Below, in pieces: positions 26,357-35,447 of a stretch of 47,612 bases of DNA. The stretch lies in contig JAAELC010000803.1 of NCBI GenBank assembly GCA_024227135.1, positions 1 through 47,612 on the forward strand, read 5' to 3'. The translations under genes were made by a program, and so were the position numbers. Source of the stretch: Gammaproteobacteria bacterium. Its GTDB lineage: Bacteria > Pseudomonadota > Gammaproteobacteria > Chromatiales > Chromatiaceae. The notes below the pieces were generated by a model. It saw only the letters and a program-made list of their open reading frames with translations, was not told the DNA's origin and searched no databases. Numbering within the stretch: the stretch's first letter is position 1; each line of letters opens with the position of its first letter.

Positions 26357-28672
26357 GTGTACACGATAGCGTTGGGTGGAAACCCGAACTGCGGAAAATC
26401 CGCCCTCTTCAACGCTTTCACGGGCATACGCCAGAAAACCGGGAACTGGCCAGGCGTTACCGTCGATCGCAAAGAGGGGCGCTTCCGCCTCGGATCCGAA
26501 GAGATCACTGTCGTGGACCTCCCCGGAATCTATTCTCTCGATGCGGCTTCCCTGGACGAGCAAATCACCAGAGATTACCTGCTCTCCCGGGAATGCAGTC
26601 TGATCGTCAACGTGGTTGACGCCTCCAATCTGGAACGAAACCTCTATTTCACGGTACAACTCCGGGAGATGGGGGTTCCCATGGTGATCGCCCTCAACAT
26701 GATGGACGTCGCCCGGAAGCGTGGAATTCAGCTGGATATAAAAACCCTGAGCAAGGAACTGGGCTGCCCGGTGATTCCTGTGGTGGCGGTTTCCGGAGAA
26801 GGGCTCGACGAGCTTAAGCAGGCCATCGAGGCCACACTGACATCAGAACAGCAAAGCGACACATTCCACGTCACCCATGACCACCAGGTTGAGCAGGCCA
26901 TCGCAGAGATACTTCCCAGTCTCGAGGGTGTGTCCGACCGCGCCAACCTGCGCTGGCTCTCTCTCAAGCTGCTTGAAGGCGACGAGCACGCCCTCAGCAT
27001 CGCCGGGGAAGCGGTGGTCCCCCTGGTGAAAAGCTGGCGCCAGCGGATCGAACAGCTGGCTGGGGAGGAAGCCGATATCCATATCGCTGACGGGAGGTAC
27101 GGACACGCCCACACCCTTTCCCAACGCAGCCTGAAACACAAGGGGGTCGCAGGCAGAACACTTTCCGATCGCATAGACAGGGCAATACTGAGCCAGTGGG
27201 GGGGCATCCCCATTTTCCTGCTGGTGATGTACCTGATGTTCATGTTCACCATCAACATCGGCGGGGCATTCATCGATTTCTTTGACCTCGCGGTCGGAGC
27301 CATCACCGTGGATGGCCTGGGCCACTGGCTGACCAGTGCAGGTGCACCTGCATGGCTGCGGGTCATACTGGCGGACGGCATCGGTGGTGGTATCCAGGTC
27401 GTGTCCACGTTTATTCCCATCATTGCATGCCTCTATCTTTTCCTCTCGGTACTCGAAGACACCGGATACATGGCCCGCGCAGCCTTCGTGATGGATCGTG
27501 CAATGCGTGCCATCGGGCTACCCGGAAAAGCGTTCGTTCCCATGATCGTGGGTTTCGGCTGCAACGTTCCCGCCGTGATGGCCACCCGCACCCTGGAGAA
27601 CCAGCGAGAGCGGAAACTGACCATACTGATGAATCCATTCATGTCCTGCGGCGCACGTCTGCCGGTTTATGCTTTGTTCGCCGCCGCTTTTTTCCCCGCA
27701 AATGGGCAAAACCTGGTGTTTCTCCTCTACCTCATCGGGATTGCCCTGGCCGTCTTCACCGGAATGATCATGCGGCGTACCCTGCTCGTGGGTGAAAGCG
27801 CAGGATTCATGATGGAACTCCCCCCCTATCATCTACCCACACTCAAAGGTATCGCCTTGAGAACCTGGGACAGAGTCAAGCTTTTCATACGGGATGCAGG
27901 TAAGGTCATCGTCATCATGGTGCTTGCCCTCAACCTGCTCAATTCAATCGGCAGCGATGGCTCATTCGGAAACCAGGACAGCGACAAATCTGTGTTGAGT
28001 GCCATCGGACAATCATTGACACCGATGTTCTCACCCCTCGGCATAGAGGAGAACAACTGGCCCGCCACCGTGGGAATCTTCACCGGAGTGCTGGCAAAAG
28101 AAGTTGTCGTGGGTACTCTCGATTCGATCTACTCCCAGCTGGCTGTTCAGGATGCAGGCGGTGCCGCTGACGAGGCGCCCTTCGATTTCTGGAAAAGTAT
28201 CACAGAAGCTGCAGCTACCGTGCCCGTCAACCTGAGGGCAGTGCGGGAAACCCTGCTGGACCCATTGAGTCTGGACGTGGGTGACATCAGCTCAGTGGAA
28301 GCAGCTGCCCGTTCCCAGGAAGTCCACAGCGGGTTGTTTGGCGCCATGGCTTCCCGGTTTGACGGCAAGGCGGGTGCCTTTGCCTATCTGCTGTTTATTC
28401 TGCTCTATTTTCCCTGCGTCGCCACGATAGGGGCAATCAAGCGGGAAACCGGCGGGGGCTGGGCAGCCTTCGTGGCAACCTGGACCACGGGCGTCGCATT
28501 TGCCACATCAACCATTTTCTATCAAACAGCCACATTCAGTGAACACCCCGCCAGCTCTACAGCCTGGATTCTTGGCCTGTCACTGATCGCGATAGCCGTA
28601 GTGCTTGGATTGAGACACTGGCGCCGGCGGGGGGATTCCCTGCAATCCCTCTCTTCAGAGGCGCGGGCATGA
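26357..28672 (+). CDS. feoB: Ferrous iron transporter B
   Basis: A 771-residue Fe(II) transporter. The N-terminal GTPase has G1 GNPNCGKS (8-15), G2 around GNWPGVT (about 32-38), G3 VDLPG (about 55-59) and G4 NMMD (about 115-118), then a helical spacer (about 165-275). Membrane helices start at about 277. The Gate motifs are ARAAFVMDRAMRAIGLPGKAFVPMIVGFGCNVPAVMATRT (first) and GVLAKEVVVGTL (second), which is typical; Cys in GCNVPA is a likely metal-contact residue. Start is GTG at 26357 behind AGGTGA. The length is close to E. coli FeoB. It overlaps feoC by four bases. Confidence 0.97.
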   Translation: MYTIALGGNPNCGKSALFNAFTGIRQKTGNWPGVTVDRKEGRFRLGSEEITVVDLPGIYSLDAASLDEQITRDYLLSRECSLIVNVVDASNLERNLYFTVQLREMGVPMVIALNMMDVARKRGIQLDIKTLSKELGCPVIPVVAVSGEGLDELKQAIEATLTSEQQSDTFHVTHDHQVEQAIAEILPSLEGVSDRANLRWLSLKLLEGDEHALSIAGEAVVPLVKSWRQRIEQLAGEEADIHIADGRYGHAHTLSQRSLKHKGVAGRTLSDRIDRAILSQWGGIPIFLLVMYLMFMFTINIGGAFIDFFDLAVGAITVDGLGHWLTSAGAPAWLRVILADGIGGGIQVVSTFIPIIACLYLFLSVLEDTGYMARAAFVMDRAMRAIGLPGKAFVPMIVGFGCNVPAVMATRTLENQRERKLTILMNPFMSCGARLPVYALFAAAFFPANGQNLVFLLYLIGIALAVFTGMIMRRTLLVGESAGFMMELPPYHLPTLKGIALRTWDRVKLFIRDAGKVIVIMVLALNLLNSIGSDGSFGNQDSDKSVLSAIGQSLTPMFSPLGIEENNWPATVGIFTGVLAKEVVVGTLDSIYSQLAVQDAGGAADEAPFDFWKSITEAAATVPVNLRAVRETLLDPLSLDVGDISSVEAAARSQEVHSGLFGAMASRFDGKAGAFAYLLFILLYFPCVATIGAIKRETGGGWAAFVATWTTGVAFATSTIFYQTATFSEHPASSTAWILGLSLIAIAVVLGLRHWRRRGDSLQSLSSEARA

Positions 28673-28947
28673 TACTTTCGGATATAAAACACTACCTTTC
28701 CAAACGCGGTCAGGCCACACTGGCAGACTTGTCAGTACATTTTTCCAGCGATCCGGATGCGCTGCGAGGCATGCTCGCAGTCTGGATCAACAAAGGCAAA
28801 ATACGTCGGGTACTGGCCAGCAGTTCATGCGGCAGCAGCTGCAATCAATGCGATCCCGAAGCGACCGAAATCTATGAATGGATAGGTGACAAAAGAAACC
28901 TGCCTCTTCGGGTCAACCCACCTCAGCGGGCTGAATGCCACCGCTGA
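28669..28947 (+). CDS. feoC: FeoC-like small Fe-S/winged-helix protein
   Basis: A 92-residue protein with an N-terminal winged-helix fold (LSDIKHYLSKRGQATLADLSVHF, then PDALRGMLAVWINKGKIRRV) and a cysteine cluster Cys54-x3-Cys58-x2-Cys61, with another at Cys90. FeoC of Klebsiella and Escherichia holds an oxygen-sensitive [4Fe-4S] cluster in the wing. This one has the expected cysteines, in slightly different spacing, so an Fe-S switch is plausible. The ATG at 28669 overlaps the feoB stop (ATGA). It may protect FeoB from proteolysis, as proposed for Salmonella. The call rests on context and layout, since FeoC sequences diverge quickly. Confidence 0.85.
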   Translation: MILSDIKHYLSKRGQATLADLSVHFSSDPDALRGMLAVWINKGKIRRVLASSSCGSSCNQCDPEATEIYEWIGDKRNLPLRVNPPQRAECHR

Positions 28948-28999
28948 TTGTCCTGAACTCCCGGGTTTATCGGGAACACCTTCGGCAGGTACCCATCGA

Positions 29000-29596
29000 T
29001 CATTTCATTCGTATAACCAGACTGCTGATATTATTCTGCTTCAAGCGCGCCCGTAGTGCGTTGATTCGAGCTTCACTGTGGGGTCCGCTGCGCACCCGGT
29101 GAAAAGTATCACCACCATTAATTTTTACTTTCTGAATATCAGCCTCTATCCCCACCAGCGCCAGACTGGCCTTCAGGCGATCAGCATCGCTGAAGCTTCT
29201 GAAAGACCCCATTTGCAATACGTACCTGCCAGGCGCAGCCGGTGCAGGCTTTTTGGCTGTGGAAACCGTGGAATCCGGGGCCGGCTCGTTTCGCGGCTCG
29301 GGTTTTGGTTCTGGAACCACGACCTCCATCTCCGGCAGAATGGTATAGAAATCGAACCTTGGCTTAGGGGCGCCCCTGCTTTCCGACTCATCCGGTTCGA
29401 CTGGAGGCCGGTCACGGTGGCTGTTGATGCTCCGTGATGCCTGGGGGGTCTCGGGCATTCCCTCAGGGCTCCACTTCAGCCAGACCAAACCACTGGCAAA
29501 CAGCCCTACCACCAGACCGCTGGTAAACAGCATCCAGCCGGATGGACACTTCCTGCTTTGGGGCCTGTTGGCTCTGCTCTTATAATCCCTAGGCAT
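29000..29596 (-). CDS. SPOR-domain membrane protein (FtsN-like)
   Basis: A 198-residue protein with a short basic N-terminal tail, one membrane helix (about 22-41, LFTSGLVVGLFASGLVWLKW), a proline-rich linker (about 45-120) and a C-terminal SPOR domain (about 122-198: GRYVLQMGSFRSFSDADRLKASLAL ... FHRVRSGPHSEARINALRARL). SPOR domains bind bare septal peptidoglycan, so the protein probably acts at the division site facing the periplasm. It is transcribed after argS in the same direction, matching the Pseudomonas argS-SPOR order. In that genome hslVU comes next; here feoC faces it instead. It may be the FtsN of this organism or a shorter relative. Confidence 0.88.
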   Translation of the reverse strand: MPRDYKSRANRPQSRKCPSGWMLFTSGLVVGLFASGLVWLKWSPEGMPETPQASRSINSHRDRPPVEPDESESRGAPKPRFDFYTILPEMEVVVPEPKPEPRNEPAPDSTVSTAKKPAPAAPGRYVLQMGSFRSFSDADRLKASLALVGIEADIQKVKINGGDTFHRVRSGPHSEARINALRARLKQNNISSLVIRMK

Positions 29597-29723
29597 TAAT
29601 AACCCGTTCCAATCATTGTTTCACAATCAATTTACCGCACACGGACAATGGCATGCACAGCACCCCGGTACCGGAGGGCACAACAGGATTCCGGCATACA
29701 GGAAAAATCTGCACAAGAGCAGA

Positions 29724-31484
29724 CTACATATTTTCCGGTGCTGAAACACCCAGCAGGTTCAAACCGTTACGCAAGACCTGCTGAACCGCGAGAATCAGCT
29801 TGACGCGCCCGTCCCGCAGGGATTGATCCTCTGCCAGAAACTGATGCGCGTTGTAGTAAGTATGGAAATCGTTAGCCAGCTGACGCAGGTAATGAGTCAA
29901 CTGATGGGGCTCTTCCTGAAGGGCTGCCGCTTCAACCACTTCCGGATATTCCGACAACCTGGACAACAACGCCAACTCATGGGGCTCTATCAGCCGGTCA
30001 AGGTTATCCGTTCCTTCACTGATTGCAACCGACACCCCTTTTTCTGATGCCTGACGCATCACACTGCAGACCCTGGCATGAGCGTACTGAACATAGTAGA
30101 CCGGATTATCGCTCGACTGAGACTTCGCCAGATCCAGGTCGAAATCCAGATGCTGCTCACATTTTCTCATGACATAAAAGAAACGAGCGGCATCCCGACC
30201 CACCTCTTTGCGCAGCTGACGCAAAGTCACGAATGAACCTGAACGGGTCGACATCTGCATTTTTTCACCACCCTGGTAGAGGTTGGCGAACTGTACCAGC
30301 AGCACATCCAGTCTGGATGGATCTTCTCCAAGCGCCTCGAGCGCTGCCTTAACCCTGGGAATATACCCATGATGATCGGCACCCCAGACGTCGATGACCC
30401 GATCGAATCCCCGGGACAATTTATCAAGGTGATAGGCGATATCAGAAGCGAAATAGGTGGTCTGGCCGTTATCACGCACCACTACACGGTCCTTTTCGTC
30501 ACCAAACCGAGTGGAACGAAACCAGTGCGCCCCTTCGCTTTCGTAGAGATAACCTGTCTCACGCAATCGTTCGATAGTCTGGTTTACACTGCCGGCTTCC
30601 GACAGACTGAGTTCCGAAAACCACTCTTCGTAGTGCACCCCGAACAGTTCCAGATCCTCCCGGATATCATCCAGGATCGTATTCAATGCAAGCTCAAACA
30701 GGTATCTGTAACGGTTCCCCCCCAATAACTGACGGGACCTGGCAATCAGCGCATCGACGTGGGCCTCCTTATCGCCGCCCTGGGGCTCATCCGGCACGAT
30801 ATCATCGAACACTTCCCTGGTACTGCACTTGTAAGCCTCGCCATGCTCCCGGTGCAGGGCGGCGGCGATATCCCAGACATAGTCACCTCGATAACCGTTT
30901 GCAGGAAACTGCAGCTCTTCGTCACAGAGTTCCAGATAACGCAGCCAGACACTGGCCGCCAGGATATCCATCTGACGCCCCGCATCGTTGACGTAATACT
31001 CACGATGAACCTCGAACCCAACCGCCTGAAGCAAATCCGCCACCACAGCACCGTAGGCGGCGCCTCTACCATGGCCCACGTGCAATGGCCCGGTGGGATT
31101 GGCGGAAACGAACTCCACCTGTACACGCTTTCCTGCACCCATGTCGCTGCGACCAAACTGATGCCCCCGCTCAATGATCGTGGCAACCAGCCCATGATAG
31201 GCATTCGAGGACAGGTGAAAATTTATAAAACCCGGACCAGCGATCTCCACCTTTTTAACAACCTGGGAATCCGGTAGCGCTGCCGTCAGGCTTTCAGCAA
31301 GCTCTCTGGGACGGCGTTTTGCCAGCTTTGCCAGAACCATGGCAACATTGCAGGCGAAATCTCCATGGCGGCTGTCCCGTGTTCGTTCTATGACGGGTTG
31401 GGGAATCTGGTCTGCAGGCATCACTCCCTCAGCAGCTATTCTATCAAGGGCAAGGGAAACCATTTTTTGAATCTGATGCTTCAT
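29724..31484 (-). CDS. argS: Arginyl-tRNA synthetase
   Basis: A 586-residue class I synthetase that charges tRNA-Arg. The HIGH-type motif is [12 protein letters not shown] (about 131-142). The second signature is [12 protein letters not shown] (about 372-383), which replaces the usual KMSKS with a KMQMS form typical of bacterial ArgS. The N-terminal Add1 domain (1-110) includes [19 protein letters not shown]; the C-terminal anticodon-binding helices include [12 protein letters not shown]. Length agrees with E. coli ArgS (577). It lies 254 bp after priA and 128 bp before the SPOR gene, all leftward. The ribosome site is weak. Confidence 0.96.
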   Translation of the reverse strand: MKHQIQKMVSLALDRIAAEGVMPADQIPQPVIERTRDSRHGDFACNVAMVLAKLAKRRPRELAESLTAALPDSQVVKKVEIAGPGFINFHLSSNAYHGLVATIIERGHQFGRSDMGAGKRVQVEFVSANPTGPLHVGHGRGAAYGAVVADLLQAVGFEVHREYYVNDAGRQMDILAASVWLRYLELCDEELQFPANGYRGDYVWDIAAALHREHGEAYKCSTREVFDDIVPDEPQGGDKEAHVDALIARSRQLLGGNRYRYLFELALNTILDDIREDLELFGVHYEEWFSELSLSEAGSVNQTIERLRETGYLYESEGAHWFRSTRFGDEKDRVVVRDNGQTTYFASDIAYHLDKLSRGFDRVIDVWGADHHGYIPRVKAALEALGEDPSRLDVLLVQFANLYQGGEKMQMSTRSGSFVTLRQLRKEVGRDAARFFYVMRKCEQHLDFDLDLAKSQSSDNPVYYVQYAHARVCSVMRQASEKGVSVAISEGTDNLDRLIEPHELALLSRLSEYPEVVEAAALQEEPHQLTHYLRQLANDFHTYYNAHQFLAEDQSLRDGRVKLILAVQQVLRNGLNLLGVSAPENM

Positions 31485-31737
31485 TTGCAGACGAGTCCAG
31501 CGCGGGAAATAAAGTCGAATAGCATAGCAGATTTAGCCCGCTTATCTCACCAGGGTCAGGAATTTTCGAACAATTTACCAAAGCAGGCTGGATGATCTCC
31601 TGAGAAAGCACAGCCATCCACCGGGATTGACGGGAACCCCTAAAGACGCCATGACGAATCGTTCCGAACAGCCGGACAGGACAACCCATGGTTGAACGCT
31701 GCCGGCTATCCCCGGTATTCGATGCTGAACTGGATGA

Positions 31738-33966
31738 CTACAACATCTCCTGGGGGTCCACGTCCACAGACCAACGCACCCGCCTGGCAGACTTCAACCG
31801 GCACAATTCGGGCACCCACCAACCCAGCAGCGAATGAAGTTCGGCGCGCTTTTCGGACTGGACCAGCAAATGAGCCCTGAATCGCCCCGCCCTGCGCTCC
31901 ATCGGAGCAGGAACAGGGCCCCAGAGCGCCATTTCAGCACCTGCCCGGTTCCGGGCAAGGCCGGCGGCCTCTTCCAGAAAAAGTGATGGGGCGTCGGCCC
32001 GGTGCGCCTCGGCCCTGAGCAGCACCTGGTGACTGTAGGGGGGCAGTCCGGCCTCCCTTCTCTCGAGCAACGACTCCCGGGCAAAAGCGGCATAGCCCTG
32101 CCTTAAAAGTTTCTGCAGCAGCGGGTGATCGGGGTGGCGTGTTTGAATAACCACCCTTCCCGGTCTTTCAGCCCGCCCCGCCCTGCCCGCGACCTGGATA
32201 ATCTGCTGGGCCATTCTTTCTGCCGCCCGGTAGTCGGCACCATAAAGCCCATGATCCACATCGATGATTCCGACCAGCGTCACATCGGGGAAATGGTGCC
32301 CTTTGGCCAGCATCTGGGTTCCCAGCAGCAGAGAGTGTTTTCCGCTCCGAATTTCTGTGAGCAATCGTTCCAGACTGCCTCGGCGCCGGGTGGAGTCCCT
32401 GTCTATCCGGACAATATCAAATTCGGGCAGACGTTTCTGCAGCGATTCCTCCAGTCTTTCCGTCCCCTGCCCCATAGGCTTCAGTGCCGGGTCCCCACAA
32501 TCCGGGCAGACCGGATCAATCCTTCGCCTCGAACCACAATGATGACACCACAGCTGACGACTGGACAGGTGCAAGGTCATACGCGCATCACAGCGCCGGC
32601 ATTGGGCTGTCCAACCACACTCGAAACAGGTCAGCAGGGGTGAATATCCGCGCCGATTGAGAAACATCAGCACCTGATTTCCCTCGCTCAACTGCTCCTT
32701 CACCATGCGTGCTAACGTGGGTGAGATACCCGCCTCCAAAGGGCTGGACCTGATGTCCAGCAGATCCAACCGAGGTTCCCGGGCGGCACCCGCCCTCTCT
32801 GGCAGCCGCAAGTGGTGATACCTCCCCTCCAGGGCATTTCGAAAGGTCTCCAGTGATGGGGTCGCAGAACCGAGAATCACCGGGCAATCACGGCGTTGCG
32901 CTCTCACCACGGCCAGATCTCTGGCAGAGTAGCGAAAACCTTCCTGCTGCTTGAACGACAGATCATGCTCTTCATCCACCAGAATAAGACCCAGATCCGG
33001 CAAGGGTACGAACACAGCGGAACGGGTGCCTATCACCACTCCGGCTTCCCCGGTGCGGGCGCTATGCCAGGCCAGCTCACGGCTCTTTTCCGACAAAGAC
33101 GAATGAAGCAATGCCATGGGCGCACCTATGCGACGCTGGAAACGCCCCATCAACTGCGGTGTCAATCCAATTTCCGGAACCAGTACCAGCACCTGTTTTC
33201 CCTGCTGGACAATCCGCTCCACCAGACGGATATAAACTTCGGTCTTACCACTCCCCGTCACACCATCCAGCAGAAAAACGCCGAAGCGGTCGTGTCTGCG
33301 GGAAATCTCTGCCACGGCGTCCCGCTGATGGTCGTTGAGCTCTGGCGGCGATGGCATCTCAGGGGCACGTTCGGGATAAGGATTTCCAACTCCCGGCTCA
33401 ATCTCACAGGACTCCAGCCAGCCCTTCTGCCCCAGCGCACCCAGCACCCCTCGGCACCGACCAAACTTTGCAGTGATCTCATCCCGGGGGAGCGCCCCCC
33501 CGGCAGCCCTCATTGCACGAATGATTTCGGCCTGCCTGGGGGCTCGAGTCAGTAATTCGGGATCGACTTTCCGCCCTGAATCTGTCAATTGCCATCCCGG
33601 TCTGCCAGCGATGAATGATGGCTTTTCACCCTTGCGCAGCCGCACCGGTAAAGCACCTGCCATCACCTCCCCCAGGGGATACTGGTAGTAACCTGCCGCC
33701 CAGCGCAGCAGGGCCATATCCTCCCGACCCAGCAATGGCTCCTTTTCAACCAGCTCAATCACCCGCTTCAGTTTCCCGGGATCCAACTCTGAAATGGTGC
33801 GCACGGCCAGTATGAAACCGCAGCGCACTCCGCTTCCGAACGGCACCTTTACCCTCAGACCCGGACACAGCCAACTCGAATCACACCCCTCTGGCGGCAG
33901 GTAGTCGAAGAGGGTGTAGAGTGGAGCAGGAACCGCCACCTGTAACACCAATGGTAAGGTCACCAC
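31738..33966 (-). CDS. priA: Primosomal protein N' (PriA helicase)
   Basis: A 742-residue superfamily 2 helicase that restarts stalled replication forks. Walker A is GVTGSGKTEV (about 236-245); the DEAH-type box is VDEEHDLSFKQQEGFRYSARD (about 333-353). Two zinc sites are visible in CFECGWTAQCRRCD and WCHHCGSRRRIDPVCPDCG. The 3'-DNA-binding domain occupies the N-terminal 110 residues (VAVPAPLYTLFDYLP), then VKVPFGSGVRCGFIL. Helicase motif VI appears as QVAGRAGRAERPG. The start is GTG at 33966 in a GTGGTG pair with no strong ribosome site. It faces the fructosamine-kinase gene across an A+T-rich 442-bp gap. Confidence 0.96.
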   Translation of the reverse strand: MVTLPLVLQVAVPAPLYTLFDYLPPEGCDSSWLCPGLRVKVPFGSGVRCGFILAVRTISELDPGKLKRVIELVEKEPLLGREDMALLRWAAGYYQYPLGEVMAGALPVRLRKGEKPSFIAGRPGWQLTDSGRKVDPELLTRAPRQAEIIRAMRAAGGALPRDEITAKFGRCRGVLGALGQKGWLESCEIEPGVGNPYPERAPEMPSPPELNDHQRDAVAEISRRHDRFGVFLLDGVTGSGKTEVYIRLVERIVQQGKQVLVLVPEIGLTPQLMGRFQRRIGAPMALLHSSLSEKSRELAWHSARTGEAGVVIGTRSAVFVPLPDLGLILVDEEHDLSFKQQEGFRYSARDLAVVRAQRRDCPVILGSATPSLETFRNALEGRYHHLRLPERAGAAREPRLDLLDIRSSPLEAGISPTLARMVKEQLSEGNQVLMFLNRRGYSPLLTCFECGWTAQCRRCDARMTLHLSSRQLWCHHCGSRRRIDPVCPDCGDPALKPMGQGTERLEESLQKRLPEFDIVRIDRDSTRRRGSLERLLTEIRSGKHSLLLGTQMLAKGHHFPDVTLVGIIDVDHGLYGADYRAAERMAQQIIQVAGRAGRAERPGRVVIQTRHPDHPLLQKLLRQGYAAFARESLLERREAGLPPYSHQVLLRAEAHRADAPSLFLEEAAGLARNRAGAEMALWGPVPAPMERRAGRFRAHLLVQSEKRAELHSLLGWWVPELCRLKSARRVRWSVDVDPQEML

Positions 33967-34052
33967 GCAGCTGTACCCGAATTAGCGAGATTTCTTAATA
34001 AAGACACTGACCAACTTTACCTAACTCACTACGCTATCGAAACAAATAGATT

Positions 34053-34109
34053 TTTTCCACACCGGACTGTGGATAACTCTGTGGAACAATGAAGGGTATT
34101 TGTGGCAAA
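34053..34109. promoter_or_regulatory. Cluster of DnaA-box-like sites
   Basis: TGTGGATAA (34068-34076) is the exact reverse complement of the DnaA box TTATCCACA. TTTTCCACA (34053-34061) is a common weak variant in the opposite orientation, with 6 bp between it and the perfect box. TGTGGAACA (34080-34088) and TGTGGCAAA (34101-34109) each match seven of nine bases. Spacing and density are greater than expected by chance, but function is not shown. Confidence 0.5.
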
Positions 34110-34135
34110 ACTCACATGAGACCTTTTTTTGATGA

Positions 34136-34153
34136 ACGTCAACAATATGACGT
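34136..34153. repeat. Inverted repeat ACGTCA-N6-TGACGT
   Basis: Perfect 6-bp arms with a 6-base spacer in the A+T-rich priA/kinase gap. It could be an operator for a dimeric regulator controlling the kinase gene or priA; no family is implied. Confidence 0.3.
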
Positions 34154-34408
34154 AAAGAAATTATATTTATTAATATCAGCGAGTTATGGAGTATTGATTT
34201 TTGCTAATGTATAAAACTCTCTGAAAATGAGATATCAGACCGACCCCTGATTTTCTTGTGAATAAACATAGCTGCAGTGCACAAAACCAGCATCTTCTGT
34301 CAACCCCTTTTTTTATCGGTGCACCCCTGAAATCAGATTAACCGGCAAGAAAACCCTTACAATACTTAATGTTGCATCTCCCCAGTAACCCAATAGAGGT
34401 TGACGATC

Positions 34409-35287
34409 ATGACTGACTGGAAACCCATCACCGACCATTTGAGCCAGCTATCTGAACGGCCCTTCAAACCCGGCCCGCCACAGCGTATCGGGGGTGGATG
34501 CATCAACACCACTTTCATACTGGATGATAAAGAGCAACGCTATTTCGTCAAACTCAACGATTCTCATCTGCTCAGCATGTTTGAAGCTGAAGCCCAGGGA
34601 CTGGAGGAGCTGCAGTTATCCGCGACAATCAGGGTTCCACGACCAATCTGCTTTGGCAAAACAGACCAACAGGCCTATCTTGTACTGGAATTCATCGATA
34701 TGACAGGCCGCGCCGATCCGGTCTCCGCCGGTCGGCAGCTCGCTGCCCTGCACCGAACCACCAGCGAGCGCTTCGGCTGGCATCGGGACAACACCATCGG
34801 CTCAACCCCGCAGCCGAATGAGTGGTACGACAACTGGATGGAGTTCTGGAGGGAGAAACGTCTGGGCTATCAACTGACCCTCGCCGCTGAAAACGGCTAT
34901 TCAGGAAATCTGCAACGCCGCGGGGAGATACTGCTGCAATCTTTACCTTCATTGCTCGAACACCAGCCCGTGCCATCCCTCACTCACGGAGACTTATGGA
35001 GTGGCAATCTGGCCTACGACCGAGACAGTCAACCGGTCATCTACGACCCCGCGACCTGCTACGCGGACCGGGAAACGGACCTGGCCATGACCGAATTGTT
35101 CGGCGGTTTCGGCTCTGATTTCTACGCTGCCTACCGCGAGGCCTGGCCTCTGATTCCCGGTTATTCCACCCGCAGAACCCTCTATAACCTCTATCATATC
35201 CTCAATCATCTCAACCTGTTTGGAGGAGGCTACGGAAACCAGGCCCTGGGAATGATAGACCGATTGCTGGCTGAATTGGGATATTGA
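34409..35287 (+). CDS. Fructosamine kinase family protein
   Basis: A 292-residue cytoplasmic kinase of the fructosamine-3-kinase/ketosamine kinase family. Members phosphorylate glycated lysines so that the sugar falls off, repairing protein damage. Visible motifs are the N-terminal GGGCINTTFIL (about 29-39), the lysine strand YFVKLN (about 48-53), YLVLEFID (about 89-96), catalytic HGDLWSGN (about 196-203) and metal-binding YDPATCYADRETDLAM (about 214-229). I start at the ATG at 34409, behind GAGG, not the TTG at 34400. It is a single gene flanked by the A+T-rich gap and the heptad array. Confidence 0.92.
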   Translation: MTDWKPITDHLSQLSERPFKPGPPQRIGGGCINTTFILDDKEQRYFVKLNDSHLLSMFEAEAQGLEELQLSATIRVPRPICFGKTDQQAYLVLEFIDMTGRADPVSAGRQLAALHRTTSERFGWHRDNTIGSTPQPNEWYDNWMEFWREKRLGYQLTLAAENGYSGNLQRRGEILLQSLPSLLEHQPVPSLTHGDLWSGNLAYDRDSQPVIYDPATCYADRETDLAMTELFGGFGSDFYAAYREAWPLIPGYSTRRTLYNLYHILNHLNLFGGGYGNQALGMIDRLLAELGY

Positions 35288-35367
35288 GTTTTGAGTTTCA
35301 AGTTTTGAGTTTCAAGTTGCAAGTTGCAAGTTGCAAGTTTCAAGTTGCAAGTTGCAAGTTGCAAGTG
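35284..35367 (+). repeat. Twelve-unit 7-bp tandem array
   Basis: Twelve heptamers in strict 7-bp phase: TTGAGTT twice, then TCAAGTT, TTGAGTT, TCAAGTT, three GCAAGTT, TCAAGTT, two GCAAGTT and a final GCAAGTG. All share the core (A/G)AGTT with changes only in the first three positions and the last base. The array begins inside the stop codon of the kinase gene. Confidence 0.9.
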
Positions 35368-35412
35368 AGAGACAGTTGCGACAATCGACGGGTCTCCAGG
35401 CATCTGACTTCG

Positions 35413-35440
35413 TACTTGAAACTATCAACTTGCTACTTGA
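35413..35440 (-). repeat. Inverted, decayed heptad units
   Basis: On the minus strand this reads TCAAGTA, GCAAGTT, GATAGTT, TCAAGTA, in the same 7-bp phase as the array at 35284-35367 but in the opposite direction, 45 bp away. RNA from either strand could fold the two blocks into a long imperfect hairpin. It ends 7 bp before the stop of the convergent gene aapP. Confidence 0.75.
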
Positions 35441-35447
35441 AAACTAT

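Larger units (their letters stand above)
33967..34408. other. A+T-rich 442-bp gap between priA and the kinase gene
   Basis: Contents: a cluster of DnaA-box-like 9-mers (34053-34109), the inverted repeat ACGTCA/TGACGT (34136-34153), a run of AT-only sequence (about 34158-34180), two T-runs (34123-34129 and 34309-34315), and a repeated GTGCAC. The gap is clearly richer in A+T than its flanks. Both flanking genes are transcribed away from it, so it must hold promoters for priA and the kinase gene. I see no open frame of note. Confidence 0.6.

Noticed and set aside
31485-31737. Possible small gene between priA and argS
   Set aside because: The open frames there are short, lack ribosome sites and show no recognisable sequence; the gap most likely holds the argS promoter.
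33967-34408. Considered as the chromosomal origin oriC
   Set aside because: Only one perfect DnaA box, no dnaA, gidA, rpmH or mnmE nearby, and the right flank has mixed gene direction. Kept only as a low-level finding.
35284-35367. Array of short repeats, considered as CRISPR
   Set aside because: Units are 7 bp with no spacers, and no cas gene is present.
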